Source: Motacilla alba alba (lineage: Eukaryota > Chordata > Aves > Passeriformes > Motacillidae). From it: a stretch of 64,000 nt of DNA. Below the pieces are notes generated by a model. It made no database searches. It had not been told where the DNA came from and saw only the letters and a program-made list of their open reading frames with translations. The position numbers were made by a program, and so were the translations under genes. Location of the stretch: positions 8,723,501 to 8,787,500 of the forward strand of contig NC_052028.1 of the NCBI RefSeq assembly GCF_015832195.1. The letters run 5' to 3'. This document shows, piece after piece, positions 37,577-48,816 of this stretch; positions within the stretch are counted from its first letter, which is position 1; every line of letters begins with the position of its first letter.

Positions 37577-38852
37577 AATCTACTCCTACTTTCACCATCC
37601 ATCACCCAGAACCACAGAGTTTTGCCCGTAGCAGTCAAATATCTTCATATGAAGCCCTGTGTGGTCCAAGGAGCTGTGTTATCCCCTCAGCACATCGCGT
37701 GTGGAAAGCGTGAAAAGCCAGCAAAAGGCAGCAAAGGAAAGGAAGCCAGGAAGGGATTTGCAGGGGACTCTGCTGAGATGCCCAAGGATCCCTCAGAAGC
37801 AGGAGGAGCTACAGCAGCTCTCCTGAGCCAGGAAGGGCACTGAAGCTGTTCACCTGACTACTGATGGTCCTCATTTTCCCCAATCTACCTTTGAGAGCCC
37901 TCTAAAAGCCCCAGCTCCTCCGCTCTGGGGAATGTGTGAAATGTGAGGTGTATTAGATGCATTCCACAACAGCAGCAAACTGGGAGAAAACAGGAAAACC
38001 AACAGCAACAACAACAAGAAAGGAATCTTGAAATTTGGCAGAAAAAGATGCAGTGCAAACCCCACAAGAACGTGAGTATCTTTGCACAAAGCCACTTACG
38101 GATGCATTCCTTAAAGGTAATCCCTTCAGACAGTGTGAGGCTGCCATTTCTTTGAAAGATATTAAAGCAGCTGTTGCTAGAACACAGAGAATTACTGAGC
38201 AATCTGTCAAAAGATGGACATTTGTAATGCTATATCTACTTCTTTTTTTTTAATTTACAGTTTATTTTGATACCAAATTTCCAGCTAGTGAAGGTAATTG
38301 AGACTGCAAACAAAATCTCACTATCCACTGATCTGCCAAATCAAATTTTTTCTCCTGTAAGTATAGTGCTTTTCCTTAGCTTCAGAGAGGAAAAGAATTA
38401 TGCAGAATGAATGAGAAAGAAAAGGGGTTAGTTTAGGAAGAGATTAGTTTATATAATGACCATAGCAGCCATCTCTCTGTTGATCTGTTGTAGTTCATTC
38501 CTGAAGATGTGAATTATTATCATTGTAATTTAGAACAGAGCTGGTCCCTTTTCCTTCTGCTGCATCTGCTTACCACTCTCCAAATTAACACGTATTTTAA
38601 TAAAAACTAAATATCCTGACTATAGCTGGGGTATTGGATGAGCCCAGCTGGGATATGGGTGCAGCAAGATTCTTATCATCTTTGTGCCGCCCTCCTGGAA
38701 TGACTGTGCACTGCCCTGGTCCTCGAAAGGAATTAAAGTAGCCATGAGGCTATTTTGATGACTTTTGGCTACCAGACGCCTCAAAAGAGGGCATCTAAGG
38801 CAGTAAATTAGTAGCTGTGTGTCTCCTGTGCTGTTTTCAAGTTATGAGGTGT

Positions 38853-38886
38853 TTCTGAGGGGTCCCTAGTTCTGAGGGGTCCCTAG
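38853..38886 (+). repeat. Exact 17-bp tandem duplication
   Basis: ttctgaggggtccctag occurs twice in immediate succession without a mismatch. Confidence 0.9.
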
Positions 38887-41800
38887 GGGTCTGTCACTGG
38901 AGCAGCTCCTGCTCCATGATGTCCTCCCACACCCAGGGTTTGGGTGGGAGTCGCAGCAGGAATGGGCTAAGGGAGCTGAGCTTCCCTTGTGGCCATTTCC
39001 CAGCTAATGTCAGGAAACAGAATAGTTCTGAAGATCTTCAAAATGACACTGGATTTTTGCTCTCTTTGGGGACTACTTGCACTCCCATGGACCAGTCCCA
39101 TCCATCTGGCTCTCCTGTACCATGGTAATCAAATTTGATGCTAACATGGCAACTGGGCTTTCCTCCTTCTCTCTCCTGTCTGCACTAAGACCTTCACTGG
39201 TCTCAGCTCTTCCTGAGAGGTGTTTTTCAATCAAAGTGTTGAAGAGTAACTATTTCATATGCTTGTTCCCTTGAAGTTGCTTTAACACTTTTGGAGCTCT
39301 AAGGTGAGCCAATTCACCCCTGAAATTCAAGGACACACTCCAGCAGGATGCTCCTCCAAGGCAGCCCACAGGTGACAGCTCTGCAGCATTTTGGGTGACT
39401 CAGGGTAAGTGATGGGATTTAACTCTGCAGAACTCATAGAAAACTCAGAGACTGTCCTTCAATTCAAAACATCTGTTAATTCTACTTGTGTGCTCATCAT
39501 CGAAAGGCTGCCTATATTTTTCCTTTCAGGTTTGTGAAAATAAGCACTGGTGAATGAAGATGAAAGAGAAATGTTGCTGGTTTCTTCCCTGGAGATCGTA
39601 TTTCTTACTTGTTGCATAACTGCTTATTTTAGCATCAATCAGCCAAGCCTTTGTTGTGCAGACAATTCTGTCCTTTTAAAGGATTTGTGCAGAATTGTTT
39701 CTTCCAAAATGCTTTTTTTTTGTTTTTATTATTAGATTTATTTCCTCTCTTAGCAAATGCCAACTGACAACACCCTGCAACACCCTGTCAGAGCTCTTCA
39801 TAAGTGTTACATACATGTCATACTATGTAAACTGAGTGTTGTATGTAACATACACATGACCTTTCTGGAGAACCATCCATCAGGTGCTGTCCCTGTGTGC
39901 GTCACATTTATGCATTTGTACACAAACTGTATTTAAGTGTGCATGTATGGTAGCCAAAAATCTCTTAAGGGGAGTACTCAAGAAGCAGAAATGTCCAAAC
40001 TCTTGTCAGTGCAACTTCATCTACACCCTTCTGCTGAAGCAGAACAAGACTTCAATTGCATGTCCAGATACTCTTTTCCTTCAGCATCGCTGTGTGTGCA
40101 GTGAGATGGTCAGCAAGGGTCAGCAATGCCTATTGTTCAGCACATGAGCCTAGGCAGAGCACGTTATCCAGAGCATTATTCACATGTCTGACCACTTTTG
40201 GATTCCACAGCAATAGAAAATACAGCTCCAATATTTCTCCATGCAGTTTTCACAGCAGAGCAAGGTGCTCATGTTCTGGATGGTAAAAATCCACTGAGGT
40301 TGTGAGCAGGCGTGCTGTGGACCTGTCATGCCCTGCCGTGACCTTCTTTAGAGGGGTACTCCAGAAATCCTGGAGAAATGGCCCAGAGGGTGGAAAGGCT
40401 GTAGCATGCTGCACAGGACCAGAGCAAGGACCTGCAGGTTCCTCAAAAGACAGAATTATTAATTTCCTCATGGCTTTTTCTACAGCACTTTCCACTACAT
40501 TGCCTCAGTGCTTCAGCACCTTCATTAATCCTCCCCAAACACTCATTCTGAAGATGGGTCAGAGTGACACATGGATGGATTAAGGTCAGTTTTGACTAAT
40601 TCAGGGTACTCCATCTGAAAAGCATAACGTCTGCGTTTTCAGAGCATTTAACATGATACAGCACTTCATACATGCAAGCACAGCACCCACTGCTTCCAGC
40701 TGCACAAAGATGGATGTCAGCAATCCAGGCTAAAGGCTTCCAGCCACGCACCACAGTGTGGGCAACACAGCCATCAGCAGCCAAAAGTTTGGGTTAATGA
40801 CTTGTAGTGTCACACAGCCTGTGGCAAGGGCACGGAAAGAATCTGCTTCTTTGGGAGAGTTTTATCCTTTTGTCACAGTCTGCATCCTGCAGCCCTTGCA
40901 TCGCTCCTTGGGCAGTCTTTGGTTACGCAGGTAAGATGAGAACATGGCCAAAATTTGTTTCCTTTTTTGACTTACAGAGCAGATCTGTGCTGTGCAGGTG
41001 TCACAGAGAAATCAGATTGTGACAGTGTAACTAAGAACTGCATTAGTGTACGTGTGCACAAGAAAATCTCCAGAAATTTGTATGGAATGCCTCACTTTGG
41101 ACACTTCTCATGTCTGGACCAGGTAACACAGTGACCTTCACAACATCCCTTAAGGCAGATTGTGCTGTAGATGAGGTGGGATCTGTAGGTGAAGTCCTGT
41201 CAAGGTCTTAAAGACAGGGGCTGTGCTCATGAATCCCATTGCTCTTGTAATCCAAGGAAGCGCTTTTTAGTCAGTAGCTGATGTTTCCTGCTCCCTGGGA
41301 GGCTGCTGAGAGGGCTCTGAGCACCTGAAGCAGCAGGTGCCCCAAGAGCAGCATTTTGAGAGATTTCAGCTGCCAGAATTGGGCATGTTTATTGCTGCGT
41401 GGTGAACTGCTCTTCAAAACCCAGTAACATGACCAATTTGGGTGGATTTATCAAAAAGACCATAAAAGGCTGATCCATTCCAAATTTCAGGACCAGTGCT
41501 AGTCCTAAGAACCACAGCAAGCTCAAGAATGACCGAAGTGATGCTCTTCCCCTACTCTGCTTTCATCCTTGGAAGTGCCAAAGGACTTGGAACATTCAGA
41601 AAACATCCAACGCAGACTGCCAAGGCAGAAAGTTACAGCCTAATTCATTCAAGTTTGGTAATTTATAACAAGCCACAACAGGCATGTAAGTTGGGGAGCA
41701 TCTGGCTATTGTAGCTCTGGTTCCTAATGGTTTATAATTGGTAAATCACAGTTTTAGAGCTGACCAGCTTAATGAATCGAAAGAGATGATGGCAGATTGT

Positions 41801-42414
41801 CACTGAAAGAGAGTCTTTAACGTGAATTTTAATCTTCTGCAGCAATGGTTTAAAACAGTGCAAGCCAACTTCTGCAGGGCCCCTGGGAGTTGGGGTAGAT
41901 GTATGCTGTACATCCAATTATTATTATTTTAATTTAAGAAGCCGTTTCTATCCCGAAAGCACTGCTGTCGTTGTTTTTAATCCCGTGGAAAACAGCTGGC
42001 AACAGGCAGCCCTGAAGCACCCAGAGCCCAAAGCACTCGTTTGGGGAGCGCGCAGCAGGGCCACCCCGCGCGGAGCTGCGCGGCAGCCGCGCCGCTCCGC
42101 ACCTCTCCGCGGAAACTCTGCGAAGTTTTTTGGGGGGAACGCACACCTACACACGCACGCACGGGCCGGGGGGGCTCCGGTGTTGCGGTCGCATCCCCAG
42201 CCCCGCCGTTCCTCGCCCCTCCGGAGCGGCCGCGGTGCCGGCGCGGAGGCTCCGCGTGTCCCCGCCGCCCCCCCCGCGCTTCCCACGCCCCGCGGCCGCG
42301 GAACTTTGCTGCGCGGCTGCGGGAGGGAGGGAGCGGCTCCGCACCGCGGCCCCCGCCCGCCCCGCGATGGGCAAGAGCCGTCTTTTTGACGCAGGAGAAA
42401 TGGCAAATTTTAAG

Positions 42415-42421
42415 TACGTCA
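42415..42421 (+). promoter_or_regulatory. CRE-like half site (TACGTCA)
   Basis: TACGTCA resembles the CREB/ATF half site. It sits inside the CpG island in a short AT-rich stretch, eight bases before an E2F-like site. Binding is inferred from the motif only. Confidence 0.35.
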
Positions 42422-42428
42422 TTAATAT

Positions 42429-42438
42429 GGCGCCAAAA
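42429..42438 (+). promoter_or_regulatory. E2F-like site (GGCGCCAAAA)
   Basis: GGCGCCAAAA contains the GCGCCAAA form of the E2F consensus. Together with the CRE-like site just upstream it forms a compact promoter-type cluster immediately before a 20-base T run. Inference from motif only. Confidence 0.35.
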
Positions 42439-42444
42439 CCCTTC

Positions 42445-42464
42445 TTTTTTTTTTTTTTTTTTTT
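42445..42464 (+). repeat. T homopolymer, 20 bases, inside the CpG island
   Basis: An uninterrupted T run directly after the E2F-like site, followed by an AT-rich patch to about 42500. Such runs tend to exclude nucleosomes, which would suit a promoter. Confidence 0.9.
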
Positions 42465-42820
42465 AAGTATAAGCTTATTTTTTATTTATTTATTTTTTTA
42501 AGGTTGGCGAAGCCGCCCCGTGTACGCGTGTGCACAGCGCGGAGAGGGGGAGCGGGCGGGGGGGGCGGAGAGCGTGAGTGTGTGCGAGTGTGAGTGCGTG
42601 TGCAGGGCCGGGCTGCGGGGCGCCGGGGCTGCGGGCGAGCGGCGCTGGGGCTCCGGGCAGCGCCATGGGGCCCCGGCGGCCGGCGGGGGGGTGACGCGGG
42701 GCGGGCGGCGGCGGCGGCGGCGCGGCCCGCGATGGGACCCGCGCTGCCCGCACCTGGCCCTGCCGCGGCGCCCGGGGAGGGGAAAAGGCGAAGAAATTGA
42801 AGATTTGGGGCGGCCGAGGC

Positions 42821-42847
42821 GGGGGGGGGGGGGTGGGTGGGGGGGTG
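42821..42847 (+). repeat. G-run (13 G) with further G tracts
   Basis: Thirteen consecutive G, then tgggtgg, then another G run and tgg: a strong G-quadruplex candidate on the + strand in the promoter island. Confidence 0.9.
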
Positions 42848-43040
42848 GAAGCACCGCCACCATTATCCGTCCCCGCTCCGAAAGTCGCTTCCCCGCCTCC
42901 CTGCCGGAGCCGGAGCCCGGGCGGCGGCGGGGCGCGGAGCGCCGGAGGAAGTGCGGGGTGAAAAAGAAAGAGAAACAGGCGGGCAGGGCTCGCCCGGCCG
43001 CGGCGGAGCGGCCATCTCGGCTGGGAGCGGGACCGCATCC

Positions 43041-43067
43041 ATGGAGTTACCGGGCGGGCGCTCCTAA
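43041..43067 (+). other. Upstream ORF of 8 codons in the probable JADE2 leader
   Basis: An ATG in a moderate context (G at +4, pyrimidine-rich upstream) opens an 8-codon frame ending in TAA, about 156 bases before the proposed first-exon donor. If the transcription start lies upstream of it, ribosomes would meet it before the JADE2 start codon. Whether it is transcribed is not known. Confidence 0.35.
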
Positions 43068-43095
43068 GGAGGGCCCGGGCGGCGCGGCCCTGGCA

Positions 43096-43110
43096 ATGAC
43101 ACCGGATTGA
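43096..43110 (+). other. Upstream ORF of 4 codons in the probable JADE2 leader
   Basis: ATG ACA CCG GAT TGA: a minimal frame with A at -3 in the context gcaATGa, 113 bases before the proposed donor. Its purine at -3 gives it a fair initiation context, and its short length would allow reinitiation downstream. It is conditional on the proposed first exon being real. Confidence 0.35.
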
Positions 43111-45649
43111 GCCGCCGAGGGGGCTCTCCCGGCCGGGGACTGCGGGAGCATCCCCCGCCCCCGCCTCCTCCCGCCTGTCACCCCAGAGACCGGCGCAACT
43201 CCGGGCGGACACTCCTGGCCAAGGTAAAGGCTCGGCGGGGTGGCGGCGGGAGCGGGCTGGGTTTGCAGCGGATGGTTATTTTGCAGCTCCCCCTGCTTTT
43301 GCTGTATATATGTCCTTTTTTTTATTATTTATTTTTCCCCCCTCCCTCCCCCGGCTGCCGGGCGGGGGATGTGCAGCATTCCCGGGGCGGATGGCGCACG
43401 GTGGTCACTCTCCTTTGGAAGTGCGGGAGGGAGGCGGCGGGGACGTAAACAAGAACTTTTTCAAGGCTCGGTTCGCCGCTTCGCCCCTTTATTCCCCGAA
43501 TTAATGACTGCGGCAGCGGCCCCGCGCCCTGCCCTGCCCGCCGGGAGAGGAGGGGACGCCCCGGCGCCCCGCGGGGCTCGGGCGGGCGGCGGGGGCTCGG
43601 CGGGCGGCGGCGCGGGGCCGGGCAGCGCGCTCGGCAGCGCAGGGGCCGCGGGCGCGGAGCGCTGCGCGGGGCCGGGATGGCGGTGCCCGGGGGCGTGGCG
43701 GCTGCCGGCTCCCGCCTGCCCTCCCCTTCCTCCCCCCTTCCCTCCCCACCGCGGGGCTTTCCCCGCCGCCTTCCCCCGCCGCACCGCGCCGCCGGGTCCC
43801 GGGGCTGCCGAGCCCGGAGGCGCCGCCGCTCCCGCCACGGCATCACCCGCGCTCGGAAACATCCCGCGTCCCCCCGCGCCGTTGTCCCCCCGGGCCGCCC
43901 CTCCTTCTCTCGCCGGCCACCTGCCCCCTGCCCGGGCTCCCTCCTGCATCCTTCGGGGAAGCCGGCGGCGCCTGCCCCTTCCCCACCTGCCGAGCCGCTT
44001 CCCAGGCAGGATGCGGGGCTGGGAGCGCCCCCCGGCTGCCCCGCGCCCGGGGTGGGAGCAGCGAGCTGGAAGTTGGGAAGAGCTGTAAAGGCGGGAGGCG
44101 GCCGGATTGTCAACCTCGATCGCAATTAGGGGAAAATGAATTTCTCTCTCTTCATACCTATACATTTTGAGCGCTTTTTGAGTGGGAAGAGAAGGATGGC
44201 ATGGCATTCACAGGGAAAATTCTCGGTGCCTTTCTCAGCCCCCACAGTGAAAATTGTTTTGAAGGGCTGAAGCCAGGACCCTCCGACCGCTTGGACAGTT
44301 CTAAGAGGAGGTTTTGCTTGGGGGGAAAAAACCTATTAGCTGATCTCAGCCTTCTCCCCAGGGGTAAGGAGCCCAGCTTTTAGGAGTGGTGTTTGACCTT
44401 TAAGCATTTATTGGCTACTGGGGTTAAAATAAGCTTGAGATAGGAGTAAAAATAGCTTGCAGAAAGGTTAAATCGAAGGTTAAATTTGTTTTTCTTAAGA
44501 AAATTGAGACTGATGTTCAAAAATGTAGGCTTGGAGCAAAGGATGGAGGGTACACGTTAGGGGGTCTGTAGGCAAGGAGATGCAATTCCTTTAAAGTATT
44601 GATGGCTGTTAAAAGTGTTTGACACCCAAGTTCTGAAAGTTGGTGAGTGGGTGGTCCTTCAAACCAGGTCTGGTCTTTACCTTTATGTGGGTTTTCATCT
44701 TTCACGAAGGTTGGATATCTGTAGCTCCTGTTGATTTCCTCTGAGTTTTTGATACTCAGGAGACCTGCAGGATGGGGCAGCTGGCTGTGGGCATGGAGCT
44801 GTGCCTGGTGTCCCCTCTCATGCCCTGTGTCGCTGCCTGTACCTTCCCCCAGGAAGGCAGGGGTGGCCGCAGTGCCCTCAGTAACCTTTTCGATTACCTG
44901 TGCTCTGTCTGGGCTTGCTAAAGAAAAAATAGATAATTATAAGGTAACGAGTCAGAAGAGGCAAGTAAAGTTATAAACGTGAGCAGTAAAGAAAAAAAAA
45001 AGCCCCTTGTAGGTGTGGAGAAAGGCAAAGCACAGGAAGTAAACGAGGGCTTGTTTTGTTTTAAATTGAAATGAGATTAAATTTTGCCCTGGGGAGCCAA
45101 GACAGCAGCGTTGGTATGGAGGAGAGGAGGGATGGCTTGCTCCTCACCTGGGCACCTGAGCTTTTGCTGGAAAGCTGGGGCTGGCAGCAGCCTGTAGAGG
45201 AGGCAAGGGACAGACGAGCCCCGGCAGGCAGGGGCAGGCTCCTGCTGCCCAGAAAATGATTGTTGTAGGTACCAGGATCCTGCTCTTTAGCATTTGCACT
45301 GTGCAGGGGTACCAGGGAGGTCAGGAAAAGCTTCTCCCAGATGGAGGGGCTGAGCACCACGATTTGCTGCGGGTCTCGTTGGCCCCACTGCTGTGCATCC
45401 TTTGGTCCAAAAGTTTGTCCTGTTACTATGAAACTGGGGCTGTGCCAATTTGGGGGATGCTGCTGCTCTCTCAGAGCCTCCTGTAGCAGCTCTTGCCTCC
45501 AGACTTTGTTCATGGGAAAAGGCAGTGGGACTAGGACAACCCTCCCACGGCGTACTGACTGGGATGTTCCAGCCCTCCACCCTTTTTATTACACTTTCTA
45601 ACAACTGGCCGGTGTTCCTAGACAGAGGGAAGAAGGCGTTTAAGGCAGA

Positions 45650-45950
45650 GGGGAAGCGCCGAGGGGATGCGTCGGGAGCAGCCCCGGGGCTCGGTGCCAG
45701 CCGGCGGGCGCAGGTGCCGGGACGGGGTCCCCGGCGCGGGGTCGGTGGCCGGAGCCGTGTGCGTGCCGCTGGGGGCACTATGTTCTGTTTGTGTTCCTAT
45801 TTCTGGGCTGGAAGAACAAACAGGGAAGTGGTTTTTCTGCAGTCTCATTGCAGCTCACAAACAGAGCACATCATTCAGCCGGTGTTGCTCTCAGCGTCAG
45901 AGGTGACGGCGCGGGGACCGAGCGCGGCGCATCCCTCAACCTGCGGGCAG
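45650..45950. promoter_or_regulatory. Secondary CpG-rich cluster in JADE2 intron 1
   Basis: Two adjacent CpG-dense stretches (about 45650-45780 and 45900-45950) lie 1.5 kb beyond the end of the main island. They may be an island shore or an alternative first-exon region. No donor is confidently assigned. Confidence 0.3.
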
Positions 45951-45982
45951 CTGGGAAGAGGTGATGACCAAATACTTTCCTC

Positions 45983-46003
45983 TTTTTTTTTTTTTTTTTT
46001 TTT
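45983..46003 (+). repeat. T homopolymer, 21 bases
   Basis: An uninterrupted T run in intron 1, immediately after the secondary CpG-rich cluster. Confidence 0.95.
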
Positions 46004-48725
46004 GCTGCAACTTATGCAGGTTTCTGTGCCTGTTCCCTGTGGAAGTGGGGAGCAAAGGCATGTATGAATTTCTCTGTTTGCTTGCCACAGTTCAGAATGG
46101 TTCGTTCTTGGAAACAGTGGAAACAGCCTCTGCGCAGGGTGCTGGGATGCCACTAAAAATCTCCAGATCGCACGTGGAGTTGATGTGCAGAAGAGTTTGC
46201 AGGGAGCTGGGAAACATCAGGGCGTTCTCCAGAACACAGGGCTGTTGGAGGGCTCTGCAGAGAAAGATTTCTGTGGTAGCTGAAGGCTGGATGAGGCATT
46301 TCTGTTTAGTGTGGATGGGAGCGGGTGCCTGTCCCTGGCAATGTGCCCACCTGAGCTCAGGACCTGGGCACAGGCATCTCTGTGTGCCAGCAGTAGTTGC
46401 CTTCACCTCTCCCAGGTTGCATGGGCTGGGCAAAATTACATTCCCAAGAACTCCTCTCCAGCCTTTCCCTGCTGTGAGGCAGGACCAGCCAGCCTGAGGC
46501 CATCATCTCCATTTTAACACCAATCGTGCTGCTAATTTGTCCAAGGGCATACTGATTTACATTTGTTTAGGCTGATGAAGGGCCATCATCTTCCTTGGTT
46601 TAGCATTTATCTGCCTTTCTCAGCTTCGAACAAAGGCAATGCTAAACATGTGTTGGTTTGCAAGCAGTTCAGTTTTTGGTTTCCAGGCATTAGCCAGGGC
46701 TATGCCTGTGGATTTGAGTTGCAGACACTTCAGGGGGATGTTCATTTGTTTATAAAAGAAACCCACATCTGTTTCTGTTTGAATTTTTTAAGCAAGCCTA
46801 CATAGAAACCTTTCACTTGGTTTCTGGCTCTGTAAAAACTAGATTTTGGGCCAAGTTTGACCTAACAGTGACCTTTTCAAAGTATTACAAATTTTTTTGG
46901 TATTTGTTTATGACTTTATTAATGATGCCATGTGGGGAATGGGTCAGTTAAAGGTGAAATTAACTTTTAATGTAAACAAAGGATTAATTTTGGAGCAGAG
47001 ATGATATTTTGTGGGGACTTAAGTTGCTCAGTAGTTCACCAGCTGAATTCTCGGGAGAGCTTTGGGGAGCTGGAGCTCCCAAAGCCCTGGGAGGGATGTG
47101 GGCAGGGAGTCCTCCCCACCCCCCAGCCACCCCCCCGCGGGTGCCAAAAGGGTGGTAGGAGCTCAGCCGCCATCAGACTTTATAACTCTGGGATACTCTT
47201 GGGGAAATGGCCCAATTACCCTTCTACAGTAAATTCCTCTCTTAAGTGCCATGTGGTTTACTACTGTTTGGCTGCTCAAGATGAGTCCCTCAGAAAACAG
47301 CATCTTCTCAGCATGGCCTGGAATGTAACCATTTTCTGGAATGGCCTGGTTTTGGCCAAAACTTTTGCTCCTTTCAGGCACGCAGTCCCTTGTGTGCCAT
47401 CCTCTGCCCAGCCTTTCAGTGCTGCTGTTCAGAGATGTCTGTACTTTGCTCAAGCCAGAACTTCATTCACAAATTTCATGCAGTTTGGTTTGGAGGATGC
47501 TGTCTTGCATCCTGCCAAACAGTGGCAAAATGATTTACTGAAGTACAGATGCTATTTTTACCTGCAATGTGAACCACTTCTGTATGTGAATATCAATTCA
47601 TCCTGTTACCTAGTGAGCGTGTTAATTCTGTAGGCAGCTGTAGGACAGAAGCAGGATGGAGGGACCAAGTTCAGTGAGAGGGATGATCAGTGCATCTCCT
47701 CATACATACCAGCCATAACCAGTGCCAGTAGCCTCCTGCTGCCTGTGCTGAGCATTGATTGCAAACCTTTTCCCTGCCTTGGGAGGAGAGTGATGTCAGT
47801 GATGCTGCCTTGCTGTAAAAGCAAAGATGGGAAACCTGGGAAATCTCTCTGGCTATCAGTAGCATTCCTTTGCTTCACCTCAGGTGGTTTTTTCCCTCCT
47901 CTTGGCTTTGGCTTATTTAATCTCTGTGATTAGGAACTCCAGAATCAATAAAAGCATTGCTCTGTCTTTGTGCTCCAAATGTCTGTTTGTCACTTCAGAC
48001 CAGTAGGAACCAGTTTCAAAGGTTGAGGTAGGATTTTCACTAAAAGTAAGTAAGCTGCAGTTAGGGCTATCTTCAATTTCATTTCCCCCAAGCAAAATCT
48101 AATGGCTGTTTGGAACAAGGCTGGTTTAATAACATCTATTTCCCCTTGAATCACCAGGGGAAAAGTATTGATATTGCCATATTCTTAGGGAGTGTTTTAA
48201 GTCACATTTTGACAGGGCAGTGCCTTACCACAACACTGATAGTTAAAATGTTTTGGATATTTTGTAGTATTTTCTTTTTAATGCTGTGATAGCACATATA
48301 TTGTAAAATAACAGCTATTACAAGGTTTTTACATGCTTATGTGGAACATTTCCTGATGTTTGGGGGAAAATGTCATGCTCTAGTTTGCTATCCCAGTCTG
48401 TGTGCTCCTTGTACCTGCTGCAACCAAACCACACAAACCCAGTGTTTCATTATCATTCCCACTTACTATTTGTGGAAGCAGTAGTGGGTATGACGTATGA
48501 ACACATTCAGATTCTTTAGAAATGTCTCAGAAAGTACTTGGAAGATTTCCATGAGGTTAAGACTCTTTTCTGTGGATGTATTTTGGCTTACAGCCTGTTG
48601 GATAGTTGTCTGCTCCACAGGTTGCCCTTTCCATCCAGAGCTGCCCAAGCCCTGTACTGGGAGCCACACTGATCAGCCACCAGCCACATAGGTATTTTAA
48701 CTTTTGAAAATCAAATTTTACCATT

Positions 48726-48816
48726 CTTCTTTTTTTTGTTTTTTTTTTTTTTGTTTTTTTTTTGGGTTTTTTTTTGGGGTTTTTTTTGTTTTTTTTTTTT
48801 TTTTTTTTTTGTTTTC
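48726..48816 (+). repeat. T-rich low-complexity tract
   Basis: About 90 bases of T runs broken only by single G or short G runs (including GGG and GGGG). Probably prone to sequencing or assembly error. Confidence 0.95.

Larger units (their letters stand above)
35206..42039. other. Intergenic, upstream of the JADE2 promoter
   Basis: Holds the (GATG)n array, a CR1 tail at 37.5 kb, the 17-bp tandem duplication and AT-rich blocks at 36.7-37.2 and 38.2-38.6 kb. An 18-base perfect palindrome is at 36781-36798 and an 11-bp-arm inverted repeat is at 39805-39850. A 72-codon frame at 38035-38253 is not similar to any protein I know. No exon is supported. Confidence 0.5.
43000..43223 (+). other. JADE2: Probable non-coding first exon of JADE2 (3' part; 5' limit not known)
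   Basis: Within the CpG island, the sequence ctggccaag followed by gtaaag at 43224 is the best splice-donor match on the + strand. No acceptor-flanked coding frame lies between it and the first coding exon. Joining 43223 to 49668 puts aag directly before ATGG, giving a purine at -3 and G at +4, a strong initiation context. The transcription start cannot be located from sequence, so the left boundary given here is arbitrary. An alternative first exon elsewhere in the island or in intron 1 is possible. Confidence 0.45.
42040..44120 (+). promoter_or_regulatory. CpG island covering the likely JADE2 promoter
   Basis: CpG dinucleotides are dense over about 2 kb, in contrast to the CpG-poor, AT-rich flanks. 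The island contains many GGGCGG/CCGCCC Sp1/KLF-type boxes, G-runs and CGG repeats. No TATA box is clear, which fits a broad CpG-island promoter. Its location just upstream of the first JADE2 exons suggests it drives that gene; CpG-island promoters often fire in both directions, so a divergent transcript on the minus strand is possible. Long open frames in all six frames here follow from stop-codon depletion in GC-rich DNA and are not annotated as genes. Confidence 0.8.

Noticed and set aside
40921..40945. Consensus splice donor (caggtaaga) upstream of the CpG island
   Set aside because: No matching exon body or known protein before it; isolated donor matches are expected by chance in 64 kb.
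42490..43212. 240-codon minus-strand frame across the promoter
   Set aside because: Same GC-driven cause; overlaps frames on the opposite strand and the proposed first exon. Low-complexity Pro/Arg/Ala composition.
43240..44207. Open frames of 248-282 codons on both strands in the CpG island
   Set aside because: Very high GC removes stop codons in every frame. The products are Ala/Pro/Gly/Arg-rich, overlap each other on both strands and resemble no protein I know.
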